Shown piece by piece: positions 23,461 to 34,412 of a stretch of 64,000 nucleotides of DNA (positions are counted from its first letter, which is position 1; each line of letters opens with the position of its first letter). A model generated the notes under the pieces. That model made no database searches. It was not told the DNA's origin and saw nothing but the letters and a program-made list of their open reading frames with translations. A program made the translations under genes and the position numbers. Origin of the DNA: Eupeodes corollae (Eukaryota; Arthropoda; Insecta; Diptera; Syrphidae); contig NC_079147.1 of assembly GCF_945859685.1 (NCBI RefSeq), positions 282,201,679-282,265,678 on the forward strand, written 5' to 3'.

Positions 23461-24711
23461 AAACCTTTCAAACCAAAACCCCATAATAACAATCACCAAC
23501 CATACAACAACTTTAAATGGAATAAAAATCACAAACACAGCAAACCAGAAAATATTAAATGTGATTTCTGTGGACGCAAAAACCATGAAAAGAAGAGTTG
23601 TTTCTTTTACAAGCGTTATAGCCAAGCCACCCATGAAAAGGACAGAATGGCCCAAACTGCTTTATTTAAAACAAACGAGAGCATCAGTTTCATGTGTTCT
23701 ACGGATGATGAAAGCAATAATAATATTGGCAACATAGATACATTTGTATTTTTGCTTGACTCGGGCTCCACTGACCATTTAGTAAACACCAAAGATTATT
23801 TTTCATCGATTGAAGATTTGGAAACACCCAGCAAAATTGCAATAGCAAAACGTGGCGAATACATTACGGCATCGAAACGAGGAACAGTTGATATTATTTC
23901 AAATCTTGGCGTAGCAATCACACTCGAAGACGTACTCTACTCACCAGACATCCCACAAAACCTGCTTTCGGTGAAGCGCATCCAGAACAAAGGAATGACC
24001 GTGATTTTTGAGAGCAACGGACACCTTACAATTAAAAAGGGCAGTATCCCAATAATTACAGGTATTTCTAAGCATAATTTAATATCTATAGTTTTTAGGA
24101 AAAACATAAATAGATATATGCATAGTAATGTAGCACAAACTACATCAGATATAGATAGACTATGGCACAGACGTTTGGGTCATATTCACGGATTAAAACT
24201 GCTACAACTAAAAAGAAATCAATTGAGTAATGATATTGACATATTAGAATCAGTAAATCCTATAAATGAGTGTTGTGAAGCTTGTATTTACGCAAAACAA
24301 GCCAGACTCCCTTTTTCAAAGAACAGAGACAGGTGTCATGTAAATAGACCACTGTTTGCCGTTCATACAGACGTTTGTGACCCAATCACACCATCCACGA
24401 TTGACAATACAAATTATTTTGTAACTTTTATTGATGAGTATACTCATTACACTACATTCTATTTGTTAAGTAAGAAATCAGATGTCATTATATTCCTTAA
24501 AGACTTTGTCGCAAAGAGCGAAAATCATTTTAATTTAAAAATTGCATATCTATACTGTGACAATGGTAAAGAATATTTATCAAATGAAGCAAAAGCATAT
24601 TGCTTTGAAAAGGGCATTCAATATCACCTAACGGTACCACACACTCCTCAACAAAATTCTATAGCAGAACGTATGAATCGTACACTAATCGAAATGGCTA
24701 TAGAAGTGTGA
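23461..24711 (+). pseudogene. Copia nucleocapsid, protease and integrase
   Basis: Same frame as the Gag part. In order: a zinc knuckle 'CDFCGRKNHEKKSC', the protease active site 'FLLDSGSTDHLV', the integrase zinc-binding region 'LWHRRLGHIHGLKLL' with 'CEACIYAKQARLPF', and the integrase core 'VHTDVCDP', 'LYCDNGKEYLS' and 'PQQNSIAERMNRTLIEMA' carrying the D, D and E residues. The frame closes at 24711 because of a two-base insertion near 24702, and the integrase C-terminus continues in the next frame. The catalytic residues are all present, so the damage is limited to the shift and stops. Confidence 0.8.
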
Positions 24712-26855
24712 TATTTGACGCTCAACTAAATAAAGAATTATGGGGGGAAGCAGTTTTAACTGCAACATATCTGTTGAATATAATTCCAACCAAAGCCATA
24801 TCATTAAAGAAAACACCATTTGAACTTTGGCATAATAAACGGCCAGACATTAAACAATTAAAAATATTCGGCTGCACCGCTTATGTTTTGATAAAAAATG
24901 GTAGAAGTAAATTTGATAAAAAATCACTCAAAGGCATTTTGGTTGGATATAATTACAATGGGTATAAAGTACTCGATGTTGAAAAACATAAATTCATTGT
25001 AGCCCGCGATGTTGTGTTCGATGAAGTAAATTTCAGAAATTCAAGGCCTTTTTTCAACTGTGTATAAAAACACAGATGGAGGTGACATGGAACAAAATGT
25101 TATAAATCCTGAATCGATCCAAATGGAAAAGTCAGGTCAAAATGAAAACGAACAATATCGCAGAAAAAGTAAACAAATTGAAAATATGCCACAAGCTTCA
25201 TACAAAGAAATCGATGATGATGAATCGATAGAAAATTGTCATTTAACTTCAAACGAAGGATCATTCTATACTATCGAAGAAGAGTGTTATTACACATTTT
25301 CACAGCCAATGAAAATGATATTCCTCAATGCTATAATGATATAAAGACAAATAGTGAACGAATTCAGTGGGAGAATGCAATAAGTGAAGAATTAAATTCA
25401 CTATACAAGAACTCCACCTGGAATATAGTTCCTATGCCAAATAATAAAAATATTGTTGATTGCAAATGGATATTTTCAATTAAACATAATTCCGATGGTA
25501 ATTTTACTAAACATAAAGCTTGATTGGTTGCAAGAGGTTTCAGTCAAAAATATTTATTAGACTATGATGAAACTTTTGCACCAGTCGCACGAATTGCTAC
25601 TTTCAGATTGTTGTTGGCATTCGCAATTCAAAATGATTTGTTAGTGCATCAAATGGATGTAAAAACAGCTTTCCTTAACGGAGATTTAAACGAAGAAATT
25701 TTCATGAAAATTCCTGAAGCAATAAATAAAAACAAAAATCATGTTTGTAAACTAAACAAAGCCTTATATGGTTTAAAACAATCTGCAAGATGTTGGTTTG
25801 AAAAATTTGAAAGAATTCTAAAACAACACGAATTTCAAAGCTCAAATGCTGACAAATGTTTGTTTATTCTGGATAACAATCACATTAAAAAAAATATATA
25901 CGTTGTACTTTACGTTGACGACGTCATTATTGTTACCCATGATATTGACAGAATGAACAAATTTAAGCAGTATCTAAACAAACAATTTGAAATGAAAGAC
26001 ATGGGTGACGCTCAATTTTTCTTGGGAATTAAAATTGAACGTGATAACAATAAAATTAAATTAAACCAAACTGCATATTTACAATCAGTGCTCAAAAGAT
26101 TTGGAATGATTGAGTGCAACCAAATCAGTACTCCTTTGCCTGAAAATTTGAACTATAGCGAATTAAATTCAGATTTGGATTATGATTCGCCACGTAGAAA
26201 TTTAATTGGTTGTCTAATGTATGCAATGCTATGCACAGGCCCTGACTTATATGTTGGTTTGAACATATTAAGTCGTTTCCAAAATAAAAACAATAAAGAA
26301 TTGTGGCAAAATCTCAAAAGAATGTTAAGATACATAAAAGGGACATTGAATTTATGTTTGATTTATGAGAAAAATTATTCTGAACAAATACTGACCGGCT
26401 ATGTGGATGCTGATTGGGGCGGAGATGAAGTTGATCGCAAAAGTACAACAGGTTATTTATTTCAATTGTATAACAATACAATAAGTTGGAATTCAAAACG
26501 ACAGCACTCCGTTGCCACATCATCCACTGAAGCTGAATACATGGCATTGTTTGAAGGTGCTAAGGAAGCATGCTGGATCAGATCAATTTTAACTAATATG
26601 AAATTAATGTTAGTACCCACAATAATTTATGAAGATAATAACGGTTGTATAGCAATTGCAAATAATCCGACTGACCATAAACGTACAAAGCACATAGATA
26701 TCAAATATCATTTTATAAGAGAAAAGATTCAACAAAAGATACTTACAGTAAAATATCTTCCAACAGGTGAACAACAAGCAGACATGTTGACAAAACCACT
26801 ATCAGCTGTAAAGTTTGGACTTAACAGAGACAAAGTTGGGCTTGCACTAAAATGA
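24708..26855 (+). pseudogene. Copia integrase tail, reverse transcriptase and RNase H
   Basis: Integrase tail 'AQLNKELWGEAVLTATYLLN' and the GKGY-like 'KIFGCTAYV' (24708-25067), an acidic linker with frame changes (25060-25340), then RT from 'CKWIFSIKHNSDGN'. A TGA at 25521-25523 replaces an expected Arg codon just before 'LVARGFSQKYLLDYDETFAP'. The palm motifs follow: 'MDVKTAFLNGDL', 'GLKQSARCWFEKFE' and the catalytic 'VVLYVDDVIIV'. RNase H has 'GYVDADWGGDEVDRKSTTGY', 'SSTEAEYMALFEG', 'YEDNNGCIAIANNP' and 'KHIDIKYHFIRE'. From 25524 to 26855 the frame is fully open (about 443 codons). Typical copia order and length. Confidence 0.85.
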
Positions 26856-27159
26856 ATCATCAATGGTTTGATTAGGTTTTCTTGGGGTTTTCCTAATCCA
26901 GAGCAACAAATGCTGAACCTTCAAATTCCCCATAAACAAACAAATAATAATAATAAAAAAAAACATCAAAGCAAAACTATACCTATTATTATAATATAAA
27001 AACTTGCGCCCTGTATAAGATTTGTAGAAAGCGCCCCTTTTTTAAATTTTTTTACATACACTGATACACAAACACACGCCTTTTCGACATTACCCAGAAG
27101 GTAGACTTTCATTGCTTTTTTTTTTATTGAGGTTTCCCCATGTAGGACTAAACAATATA

Positions 27160-27540
27160 CTAAAACGGAGCGCTGAAATGAGCAAAGGGGATACGTTTAA
27201 ACTTTCTGGCCTTACATTTTGCAAATTCAGAAATAAGATCATCAAAGTCTAAAGAATGTAAAAATTCCTTTTCAATTGATATTATAGATAAGCCTACCAA
27301 TCTCTCCTAAGATAATTTTTACTAATTTTAAGTTTAGAAGAACTACGTTCTCCTGAAGCTGCCGTGACGGGTATTGTATCAAATGACTAAATTTGGAGTA
27401 AAATCTTCAAGGTTCAATACCTAACAAAAATTGTACATATCTAAACTTGAGCTTTGTGGTGTACCAAGCGGAGATATTACGGTTAACTTTTGAAACAACT
27501 CTTTTTCTTCTAAATCTTTAAAACTACCTTATGTTAAAAC
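27160..27540 (-). pseudogene. hAT (ZMYM1-like) transposase C-terminus
   Basis: The minus strand encodes 'TIPVTAASGERSSSKLKIS', then after an indel 'LVGLSIISIEKEFLHSLDFD' and 'LISEFAKCKARKFKRIPF', ending at a TAG at 27160-27162. This is the C-terminal dimerisation region of hAT transposases of the type related to zinc-finger MYM protein 1. A related but distinct copy lies at 46.9-48.4 kb. Upstream of about 27400 only isolated matching words remain. It is a decayed tail, with the rest of the element not recognisable. Confidence 0.65.
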
Positions 27541-28648
27541 ATTCTGCAAATTAAGGCATGAAGCACGTACATTTTTATTTTTACTTGCGACAAGTTTTGC
27601 ACGTACAAAATTTCGAACTCGAGATTTTAATCAAACATTACGATAGTGGAAAAAAATTGGGTCCGGTCTGTTTTATCTGTCTGTCCACGCTCCTACAGCC
27701 TAAACCATTGGGTCGATTGAGTTCAAACTTGGAAGTTAAGATTTTGAGCAGATACGCGTCAGGCGTTTTTTTCATTTTTTTGTTTAAGATCAAAACTAAT
27801 AGTGGCCCCCATACAATTTTTTTGGTTAAAAAATGGAAAATTCGAATTTTCTCAAAAACAAACCGATAGATTTTTTTTTTTAATTTTCTCTTACATTTTA
27901 TTTTTTAACCTGGCTTCTTTTAATAAGGAAAACATTTTTTTTATTGCTCAGGAAAGGTACCGCTCATAGAACCGTTATTTTCTTTCTTAATTTTCTCAGC
28001 AACTTATTAACCGATTTCAATAATTTTGTTTTTGAATAAGTTCTTATATTGCCTTAACAATATTTGATAATCAAAAGTGTAATTTTTAATTGTTTGGATT
28101 TTTAAAAAAGTGTTGAATTTTTTTTTTTTTAAATTCTATATCTCAAAAACGGATCAAAATTTGTTTTCGAAATTCAAATGTAGAGCGTATATTCACAATC
28201 ACTAAACAACTGCATACCTAAAATATTTTTAGATCAAAATTGAAAAATTTCATGTATTCAAAATGAATTTAAAAAAAAACCGTTCGAACGATTTTCAAGA
28301 AAAAATTGAAAAATCAAGGATTTTTTGATTTATAAAATGGCATTTAAATTATTTAAGACAAACTTATTTTTCAGGTAAAATTTTCAATCTTAAAATAGTT
28401 TTTTTTTTCTAAATTATTTTAACTGTATTAAATATAACCCCCTTCCCATTTCACCAGATCGAGCCCGAAAGACCGCATTATTTTGACAAAATTGTAATTA
28501 CATTCTTATATTTTATCCAAAATAATACATTTGGTACATATGTATTTTTAAAACTATAACTATTGTAAATACCAACGATAGCCGTTTTAGCCTATAGCCT
28601 ATTTTAAAATGGCTTTCAAGAAGTATTATCTTGGTACCTTTGTATATA
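27541..28648. other. Unannotated AT-rich stretch
   Basis: No gene supported. From about 27640 to 28440 the sequence is very AT-rich, with phrases such as 'tatctcaaaaacggatc' and 'atttttaaaaaagtg', and looks like non-coding TE sequence. I could not match it to another part of the window. Confidence 0.35.
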
Positions 28649-29027
28649 TGTGGGGGCTAAGTAGAGGAATAAAGGTTTTCTTAAATCAAAAGAAACACTT
28701 GTTTTAATAGTTCAATAATAGTATATAGTTTTAATTCACTTTAGTTTTTAAATAATAATAGTTTTAAGTTTAGTAATAGCGATATTTAGTTTAAATAAAA
28801 ATAAATTTAGTTTAATAAAAGTAGATTAGGATAACAATTTAAATTCGTGGCGTTTTCGTTTCGTCTTTCGTAGCTTCTCGTCGTCACCGTTCGATTGCTT
28901 TTTTGTTCTTGTTGGTTATTGCTGTTGGTCGTTTAAGTTCGAATTATTTGGTTAGTGTTGCCGTTGTTGCTGTCATTCTTTGAAAGGACGGACTTAAGGG
29001 TCCATTGCTAGGCACATTTTGCCTACA
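28649..29027 (-). repeat. Gypsy 3' LTR
   Basis: 379 bp, beginning TG and ending CA. Identical to the LTR at 33515-33893 except for two substitutions near its end (gctgttggtcgttt here against gctattggtcgttc there). It lies downstream of the integrase on the element's own strand. Confidence 0.93.
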
Positions 29028-29042
29028 TCCGGCCATCCTGAG

Positions 29043-30056
29043 TTAATCTGAGCTGATGTCTGATTCATAATCATCTTCCTGTACCCACGGCTTCATCAGG
29101 TCAGCCGCAGTCGATGTTTTGTTAGGACCATCGTGACTGCCGATTTTAGAAACGTCGTAACGATCATTTCGTCGAATTTTCGTGACCTCGTACGGACCCA
29201 GAAACTTTGGTTGAACTTTTAGTCCTGTTCCGAACTGCGTTCGTTGAATTGCGACTGAATCATGAACTGCATACTTCCTGGCTGGCTTACGCTTTTTGTT
29301 GTATTGTGTACTGTTTTCTTTTTGAATTTGTTCGATTTGTATCTTGGCTTCTTTTCTTAGCTCGGCTTTGTCCCTTTCGAATTCTTCTAACATTTCTTCT
29401 TCCAACATCTCTATAAGCTTGACATCTTCGTTATTTCGCATTGGTACACCAAATAAAAGTTCGAACGGTGTTCTTTTCGTAGCTCTGGAGGTCGTTGAGT
29501 TGATAGCTTTTTGCAATTTCGTTATGTGCTGGTACCATTTAAGAGGGTTCTCCAAGGACATCTTCGTAAGAGTTGCTATTATGATCCGATTCATCCTCTC
29601 GACTTGTCCGTTTCCCCGAGGGACACCCGTTGTTATTTTACTGTGTAAGATTTTACGTTGGTCACAATATTCCTCGAAGTTATTTGAACTGAAAGCGGCT
29701 CCTCTATCAGTTATTACTCGTGCAGGGTTTCCAAAAATATTTTCTAAAGTCACAAGTTTTGATAAAACCTCCTCTGTTGTCGTTGACTTTACTGGAAAAA
29801 TCCAGACAAATTTCGTAAAGGCATCCATTATTACGAGCAGATGCTTATAATTCTTATTAGTAGAGGGCATGGGTCCCAGGTGATCCATATGAATAGTATG
29901 TAACGGTACATCAACTTTTGTAATTGGATTGAGGAACCCTTCGTGCTTGCCACCTTTCTTAACTGCTAAAATACATGAGACACAGTTCGATAAAATTTCA
30001 TTAATTTTTTTCCGCATATTCGCAAAGTAGTAATGTTTTTTTAAATGCGTTTCCAC
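29043..30056 (-). pseudogene. Gypsy integrase
   Basis: A 337-codon open stretch carrying most of the integrase. The zinc-binding N-terminus is represented by 'HLKKHYYFANM' and 'CVSC', its first part lying upstream of a TAG near 30058. The catalytic core shows D58 ('IHMDHLGP'), D117 ('VITDRGAAF') and E153 ('GQVERMNR'), giving the DD35E spacing of retroviral-type integrases. The C-terminal region has 'KFLGPYEVTKIRRNDRYDV', the usual Gypsy tail that binds DNA non-specifically. The ORF ends 15 bp before the 3' LTR. Integrase inserts the cDNA into the genome. Its fusion to RNase H is broken by a stop and a frameshift at 30058-30140. Confidence 0.85.
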
Positions 30057-30096
30057 CTACTGCGAGTTGATATGTCCGATTTCATAAACGCTTCTT

Positions 30097-31500
30097 TCAA
30101 TTTCTCTCTGTATACTTTTTCGGACTACAAGAAGATGCTCCCTCGATGAATCGGTAAAAGACACCATTGCGATTGATGTAATCTTCGTATTGCTCCTGGT
30201 GTAGAATTTTGAGAATAAGTTGACAAGTTTCATCTTTCTCTTGAGCCTTTTTTATTCTATGGAGAACTCCTGTATCAACTGTTGCTAAAGTCAAAACACG
30301 ACTCAGTGCATCCACATGCTGCATATATTTCCCTGGCTTATAATGAACCGTACAGTCGAACTCCTCTAAATATAACGCCCAGTGTGCCACTCGAGTACAT
30401 AGTTCTTTCTTCTGCATTGTTAACTGAAACGCTTTACAATCAGTGAAAATTTTGAATTTCAAACCTAGCAAGTAAACCCTTAACTTTTGAAGTGACCGTA
30501 GGATTGCGAGTACCTCTAACTCATAACTACTGTACTTTTCTTCAGTCGGTTTAGTCTTAAAACTTAGGTAGAACACCGGGTGCAACTCCCTTTCGTGGCG
30601 CTGAAGCAGAACTGCAGCGAGACCAACTTTACTTGCGTCCGTATGCAACTCGGTTTCCAATGCTGGATTAAAAAGTTTGAGAACTGGTTCCTGACACAGA
30701 AGTTCTTTCAGCTGCAAATATGAGTTTCTTTGCTCGTGGCCAAAACTAAAACCGATGGAAGTTTTTCTTGTCAAATCGGACAAAGGTTTCGCGATTCTAG
30801 AATAGTTAGGTATACATTTTCTAAAAAAACCTGTCAAACCCAGAAAACTTTTAAGGTCTTTTAAGCGCTTCGGCTCTGCGAAATTTCGGACAGCTTTTGT
30901 TTTTTCGATTGAAGGTTTTACCGTTCCATTTTCAACAATATGGCCAAGAAATTCAATTGATCGAGTCACAAAATTACACTTTTCCCATTTAATTATGATC
31001 CCATTCTTTTCCGCAACGTTTAAAACAAGCTCTAAAGTCTTTAAATTGTCTTCTTCATTTTCCGATGGTATTATTAAATCGTCCATATAAATCAATAAAA
31101 ATCGTTCACGTACTAAATCTTTAAAAACCGTGTTAATGAATCTTTGAAAAACGGAAGGTGAATTACAAAGACCGAAATTAACTTTGCAAAACTCATATTG
31201 AGCATCTGGAGTGACAAACGATGTAAACTTTCGACTTTCGGGATGGATATCTACATGGAAGAATCCATTTTTAAGGTCTAAACTAGTAAAAACACGCGCA
31301 CTATAGAGGTTTTCCAAAATGTCTTCGATTATTGGTAATGGGTACCTATCCTTAACAATTCTTGTATTTAATTTGCGGTAGTCGACACAAAGTCTGTAGC
31401 TACCGTCTTTTTTCTTCGCGAGAACAACTGGACTTGCAAAATTGGAATTGCTTGAAACCACGATGCCTTCTACAAGCCATTCCGATATTTGATTGGTCAC
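30097..31500 (-). pseudogene. Gypsy reverse transcriptase and RNase H
   Basis: A 467-codon open stretch. RT motifs in order: 'SPVVLAKKKDGSYRLCVDYR', 'FTSLDLKNGFFHV', 'VNFGLCNSPSVFQRFIN' and the catalytic 'LIYMDDLII', followed by the thumb 'FLGHIVENGTVKPS' and 'FLGLTGFFRKCI'. RNase H follows with 'LHTDASKVGLAAVLLQ', 'YSSYELEVLAILRSL' and 'FTDCKAF', then 'HVDALSRV'. All the catalytic acidic residues I can place are present. The frame connects to the protease part upstream through a frame change at an A8 run (31505-31512) and to integrase downstream through another shift at about 30135. Confidence 0.85.
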
Positions 31501-31999
31501 AAAGTTTTTTTTCCTTAGGCGCTAGCCTTTTAGGACGATGGAAGACTGGCTTTTCGTCTTCTAATAAGATCTTCATTTCCACGCACGATTTTATCGGTTT
31601 TTTTGGGTTATAAGCTTTTACCATATTTTCTATTGTTTGCTTTATTCGCGTATTCTGAATTATGTCTATACTGTATACTTTTTTATTTTCCGTTACTAAA
31701 GCTTCCGTATCGATTTCGCTAATATGATTGTCATTTCCTACTTCATCGCTACACTTAACATCTTTGCGTTTAAAACTAACGTTGCCATTTTCAATCACCA
31801 TATTCGCGTATTCTAGGATTTCTGTTCCGATCAAAACATTTTCAGACATCCATTCATCATTGACGGCATCGAAAGTTAGAATGTAGGGCATATCATCGAC
31901 AATGACAGTCATTTTAACCGCACCGACCGATTTATATACCGTTTGCCCGATACCTGTTAGTAAAGTACCTGAACTATCAAATCGTTTATTCAACTTCAA
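31400..31999 (-). pseudogene. Gypsy protease C-terminus and linker to RT
   Basis: Continues the protease that starts in the preceding frame, after a shift at an A7 run (32010-32016 on the plus strand). It carries 'VIVDDMPYILTFDAVNDEW' and 'VLIGTEILEY', the second half of a Gypsy-type aspartic protease fold, then a spacer ending in 'VFHRPKRLAPKEKK', the usual lead-in to RT. The frame is then lost at an A8 run at 31505-31512, and the last ~30 residues are out-of-frame translation. The protease processes the Gag-Pol polyprotein. Confidence 0.7.
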
Positions 32000-32390
32000 A
32001 AATACAGAGTTTTTTTATCAGGCATAATTGACAACCTGTATCAAATAATGCATCTAAAGGAATCGAATCTATCTTTATCTGCATTCTAACAATAGGAGAA
32101 AAGATACGGTTAACTTTAGTTGAATTTTGATTTTGGTTCTTTTTTGGACAAAGTTTAGACAGATGCCCAAAATCATTGCAATTGAAGCAACGAGGTCCTT
32201 TATCTTTATGGGGGCAGCTTTGTGAAGGATGCCCTTTCGCTCCACAGGTAACACAGCGTTTTTGGGACTCCGAACCTTGCGATGAATAACCCGGAGTTTG
32301 AACACGGTTTTGACTTTTAAAACTCTGAGTTTGGGTGTTTGTTTTATGTGTACGGACCTCGTCTCTTTGTTTTTGTATTTGGAGCTTCAT
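31986..32390 (-). pseudogene. Gypsy nucleocapsid and start of protease
   Basis: In the same frame as the capsid part but separated from it by a single TAA at 32391-32393. It has two zinc knuckles, 'CVTCGAKGHPSQSC' and 'CFNCNDFGHLSKLC', which bind the genomic RNA, followed by the protease active site 'LDALFDTGCQLCLI'. The frame runs out at an A7 tract immediately after the active site, and the remainder of the protease is one base out of register. In the related element at 61-62 kb the equivalent capsid-to-knuckle junction has no stop. Confidence 0.8.
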
Positions 32391-33119
32391 TTAATCGTAA
32401 ATTTTAAATTTTGACTTTAAATCGCTAAATGTTCTTGCTTCGTATAAGATTGTTTTATTTATTGTGCTATCATTTATACCCGATACAATATATGAAAGTA
32501 AGGATTCTTCGTCGACGTTCCCTTTGTTCGCGATCAACTTCATTTGGAACATGTATTCCAAATACGACTCGTTTACATTTTTACGCCGTGATTCTAGTTG
32601 ACGATGAATCAATAAACCCGAAACAGTTTTACCGAATTCTTTTTCTAGGATAGATTTTAACCCTTTCCACGTATTTATGTTTTTCTCTGATTCTATAGCT
32701 AATTTTGCAGCACCTTTCAACAAACGTCTCGCGTATAAATAACGTTGGATATCGTTCCACAGACATACAGAGGCAATGTCCTCAAAATCCTTTATCCAAT
32801 CGCTTTCACCATCAAATGATTCTAAGGAATCTTCAACATTTTTAAATACGAAATTATTTTGCGCCATTTCTACCGTATTGTCGACACTGTCCTTCCCGTT
32901 GCTATCGTATTCGCCTCCGCCCTCACTGACACCCTTTTCTTGATCCCCGTCAACACTTTCCTCAAGTTCAACCCCTTCTAAAGACTTTTCGAGACTCTCT
33001 TCACCAAGCACAGATTTAAGTCGCTCGATTAAATCTTGTTTGAGCCTATAGCTTACGGAATAACCACGATCTTTTAATAAAGCCTGTAATTGCTTTGTCG
33101 ATAATGCTTCAAAATTCAT
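32391..33119 (-). pseudogene. Gypsy Gag (SAP-like N-terminus and capsid)
   Basis: 242 codons. Residues about 5-38 ('ALSTKQLQALLKDRGY' to 'LKQDLIERLKSVL') have the helix-turn-helix pattern of an SAP domain, a motif usually binding AT-rich DNA or chromatin. An acidic stretch follows, then the capsid-like part with 'WIKDFEDIASVCLW', 'YARRLLKGAAKLAI' and 'SYLEYMFQMKLIANKGNVDE'. It ends at a TAA that falls in frame with the nucleocapsid, so the stop is either a mutation or a readthrough site. The start ATG lies about 380 bp inside the 5' LTR boundary. Confidence 0.75.
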
Positions 33120-33500
33120 TTATGTACGTGCATATAAAAAAATATAGTGAACAAAATAATGATACTTATCGTTTTCTTTCTAGTTGTATTTTTGTTTCCA
33201 ATTTTTCATTTTTTGTTTCTTCTGGAATATTGCTGCATACTAATGCCGTTTCTTACGGTGTATAGACAACCGTTTATTTTGATTGCACTGTCACAAATCA
33301 CACCACGTTTTAACAGCTATATGATAAATATGTACGCACAACCATGCATTTAGCATATCATATAGTATTTTTTAATTTTTTTTTTTTAAATTTTTTAATT
33401 AATATACGAGTAGAATATTTTTTTTTTCACTGCTATCTATTATTTGTCATGCACTATATTTTCACGAAAAGAAAAAAAAATCACTGAGGGGGGATAAAAT

Positions 33501-33514
33501 CACTTCTGACACCA
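33501..33514 (-). other. Gypsy primer-binding site, tRNA-Leu type
   Basis: Immediately inside the 5' LTR. On the element's strand it reads tggtgtcagaagtg, complementary to the cttctgacacca 3' end of a leucine tRNA as I recall it. This primes minus-strand synthesis. The match is 14 bases; the tRNA identity is from memory. Confidence 0.6.
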
Positions 33515-33893
33515 TGTGGGGGCTAAGTAGAGGAATAAAGGTTTTCTTAAATCAAAAGAAACACTTGTTTTAATAGTTCAATAATAGTATATAGTTTTAA
33601 TTCACTTTAGTTTTTAAATAATAATAGTTTTAAGTTTAGTAATAGCGATATTTAGTTTAAATAAAAATAAATTTAGTTTAATAAAAGTAGATTAGGATAA
33701 CAATTTAAATTCGTGGCGTTTTCGTTTCGTCTTTCGTAGCTTCTCGTCGTCACCGTTCGATTGCTTTTTTGTTCTTGTTGGTTATTGCTATTGGTCGTTC
33801 AAGTTCGAATTATTTGGTTAGTGTTGCCGTTGTTGCTGTCATTCTTTGAAAGGACGGACTTAAGGGTCCATTGCTAGGCACATTTTGCCTACA
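33515..33893 (-). repeat. Gypsy 5' LTR
   Basis: 379 bp, TG...CA, two substitutions from the 3' LTR. The promoter and polyadenylation signals for the element would lie here. The 3' flank is 'tatata'. Confidence 0.93.
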
Positions 33894-34412
33894 TATATAT
33901 GATCTTAAAATATTATTCTTTAAGAAACGGGCCAGGAGTATATGTATTTTCTATTAGAATCACTTTATGTATACACATTATACCTGTATAGGTATTACGT
34001 ACCACCTCTGCAACTATTGCTATTGCTTACGTGTCACTTCATAACGAAAATCCTTAACGCACCCTGACTGTAAACAACACATGAATAGCAATTTCTTGCG
34101 TTCGTATGCTTGTTGCTTTTAAAATTTAACAACAAAAAAAAAACTGAATGTAAAAACTCCTTGTTCGGTCTGAAAACTTGTAATAAAGAAGAAATGTGAT
34201 TATATTGTAGTAGGTACCTTGTTCCTACCAATAACATTTCTTCAATATCATCCAAAACATGTTTTTATCTATCTATCTGCATAAAGCTGAGCACGCCAAT
34301 GTACTATTCTTTATTCGTTTTAGACAGCGGCCTATTAAAACATTCATGTTCTTTCTCTTTCTTATCTTCAGATAATTTACTTTCCATCATGGTTATTCTA
34401 ATATTAAACTAA
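33894..34412. other. Unannotated stretch
   Basis: Non-coding by inspection, with a short (tatc)n run near 34266-34280. It is probably the older sequence into which the Gypsy and TIR elements inserted. Confidence 0.35.

Larger units (their letters stand above)
22689..26930 (+). mobile_element. Ty1/copia retrotransposon, degenerate
   Basis: Internal region of a copia-type element in the expected order primer site, Gag, protease, integrase, RT, RNase H. The coding sequence is broken by in-frame stops at 23326-23328 (TAA) and 25521-25523 (TGA), a two-base insertion near 24702 and frame changes around 25060-25340. I could not find a pair of LTRs: the sequence after 26855 shows no match to that before 22689, so one or both LTRs are lost or too decayed to see. 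Confidence 0.85.
28649..33893 (-). mobile_element. Ty3/Gypsy LTR retrotransposon, full length
   Basis: A 5,245-bp element on the minus strand bounded by two 379-bp direct LTRs that differ at two positions. It has a primer site matching tRNA-Leu, a Gag with an SAP-like N-terminus and two zinc knuckles, protease, RT, RNase H and integrase, and no envelope gene. The flanks are 'tata'-type on both sides (before 28649 and after 33893), consistent with a 4-6 bp target duplication in a TA-rich site. The LTR identity means a recent insertion, yet the coding part carries two in-frame stops and at least three frame changes. Confidence 0.92.

Noticed and set aside
29207..29850. Plus-strand open frames of 69 and 168 codons
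   Set aside because: They lie antisense to the integrase and share its boundaries; hydrophobic mirror-image translations without a motif.
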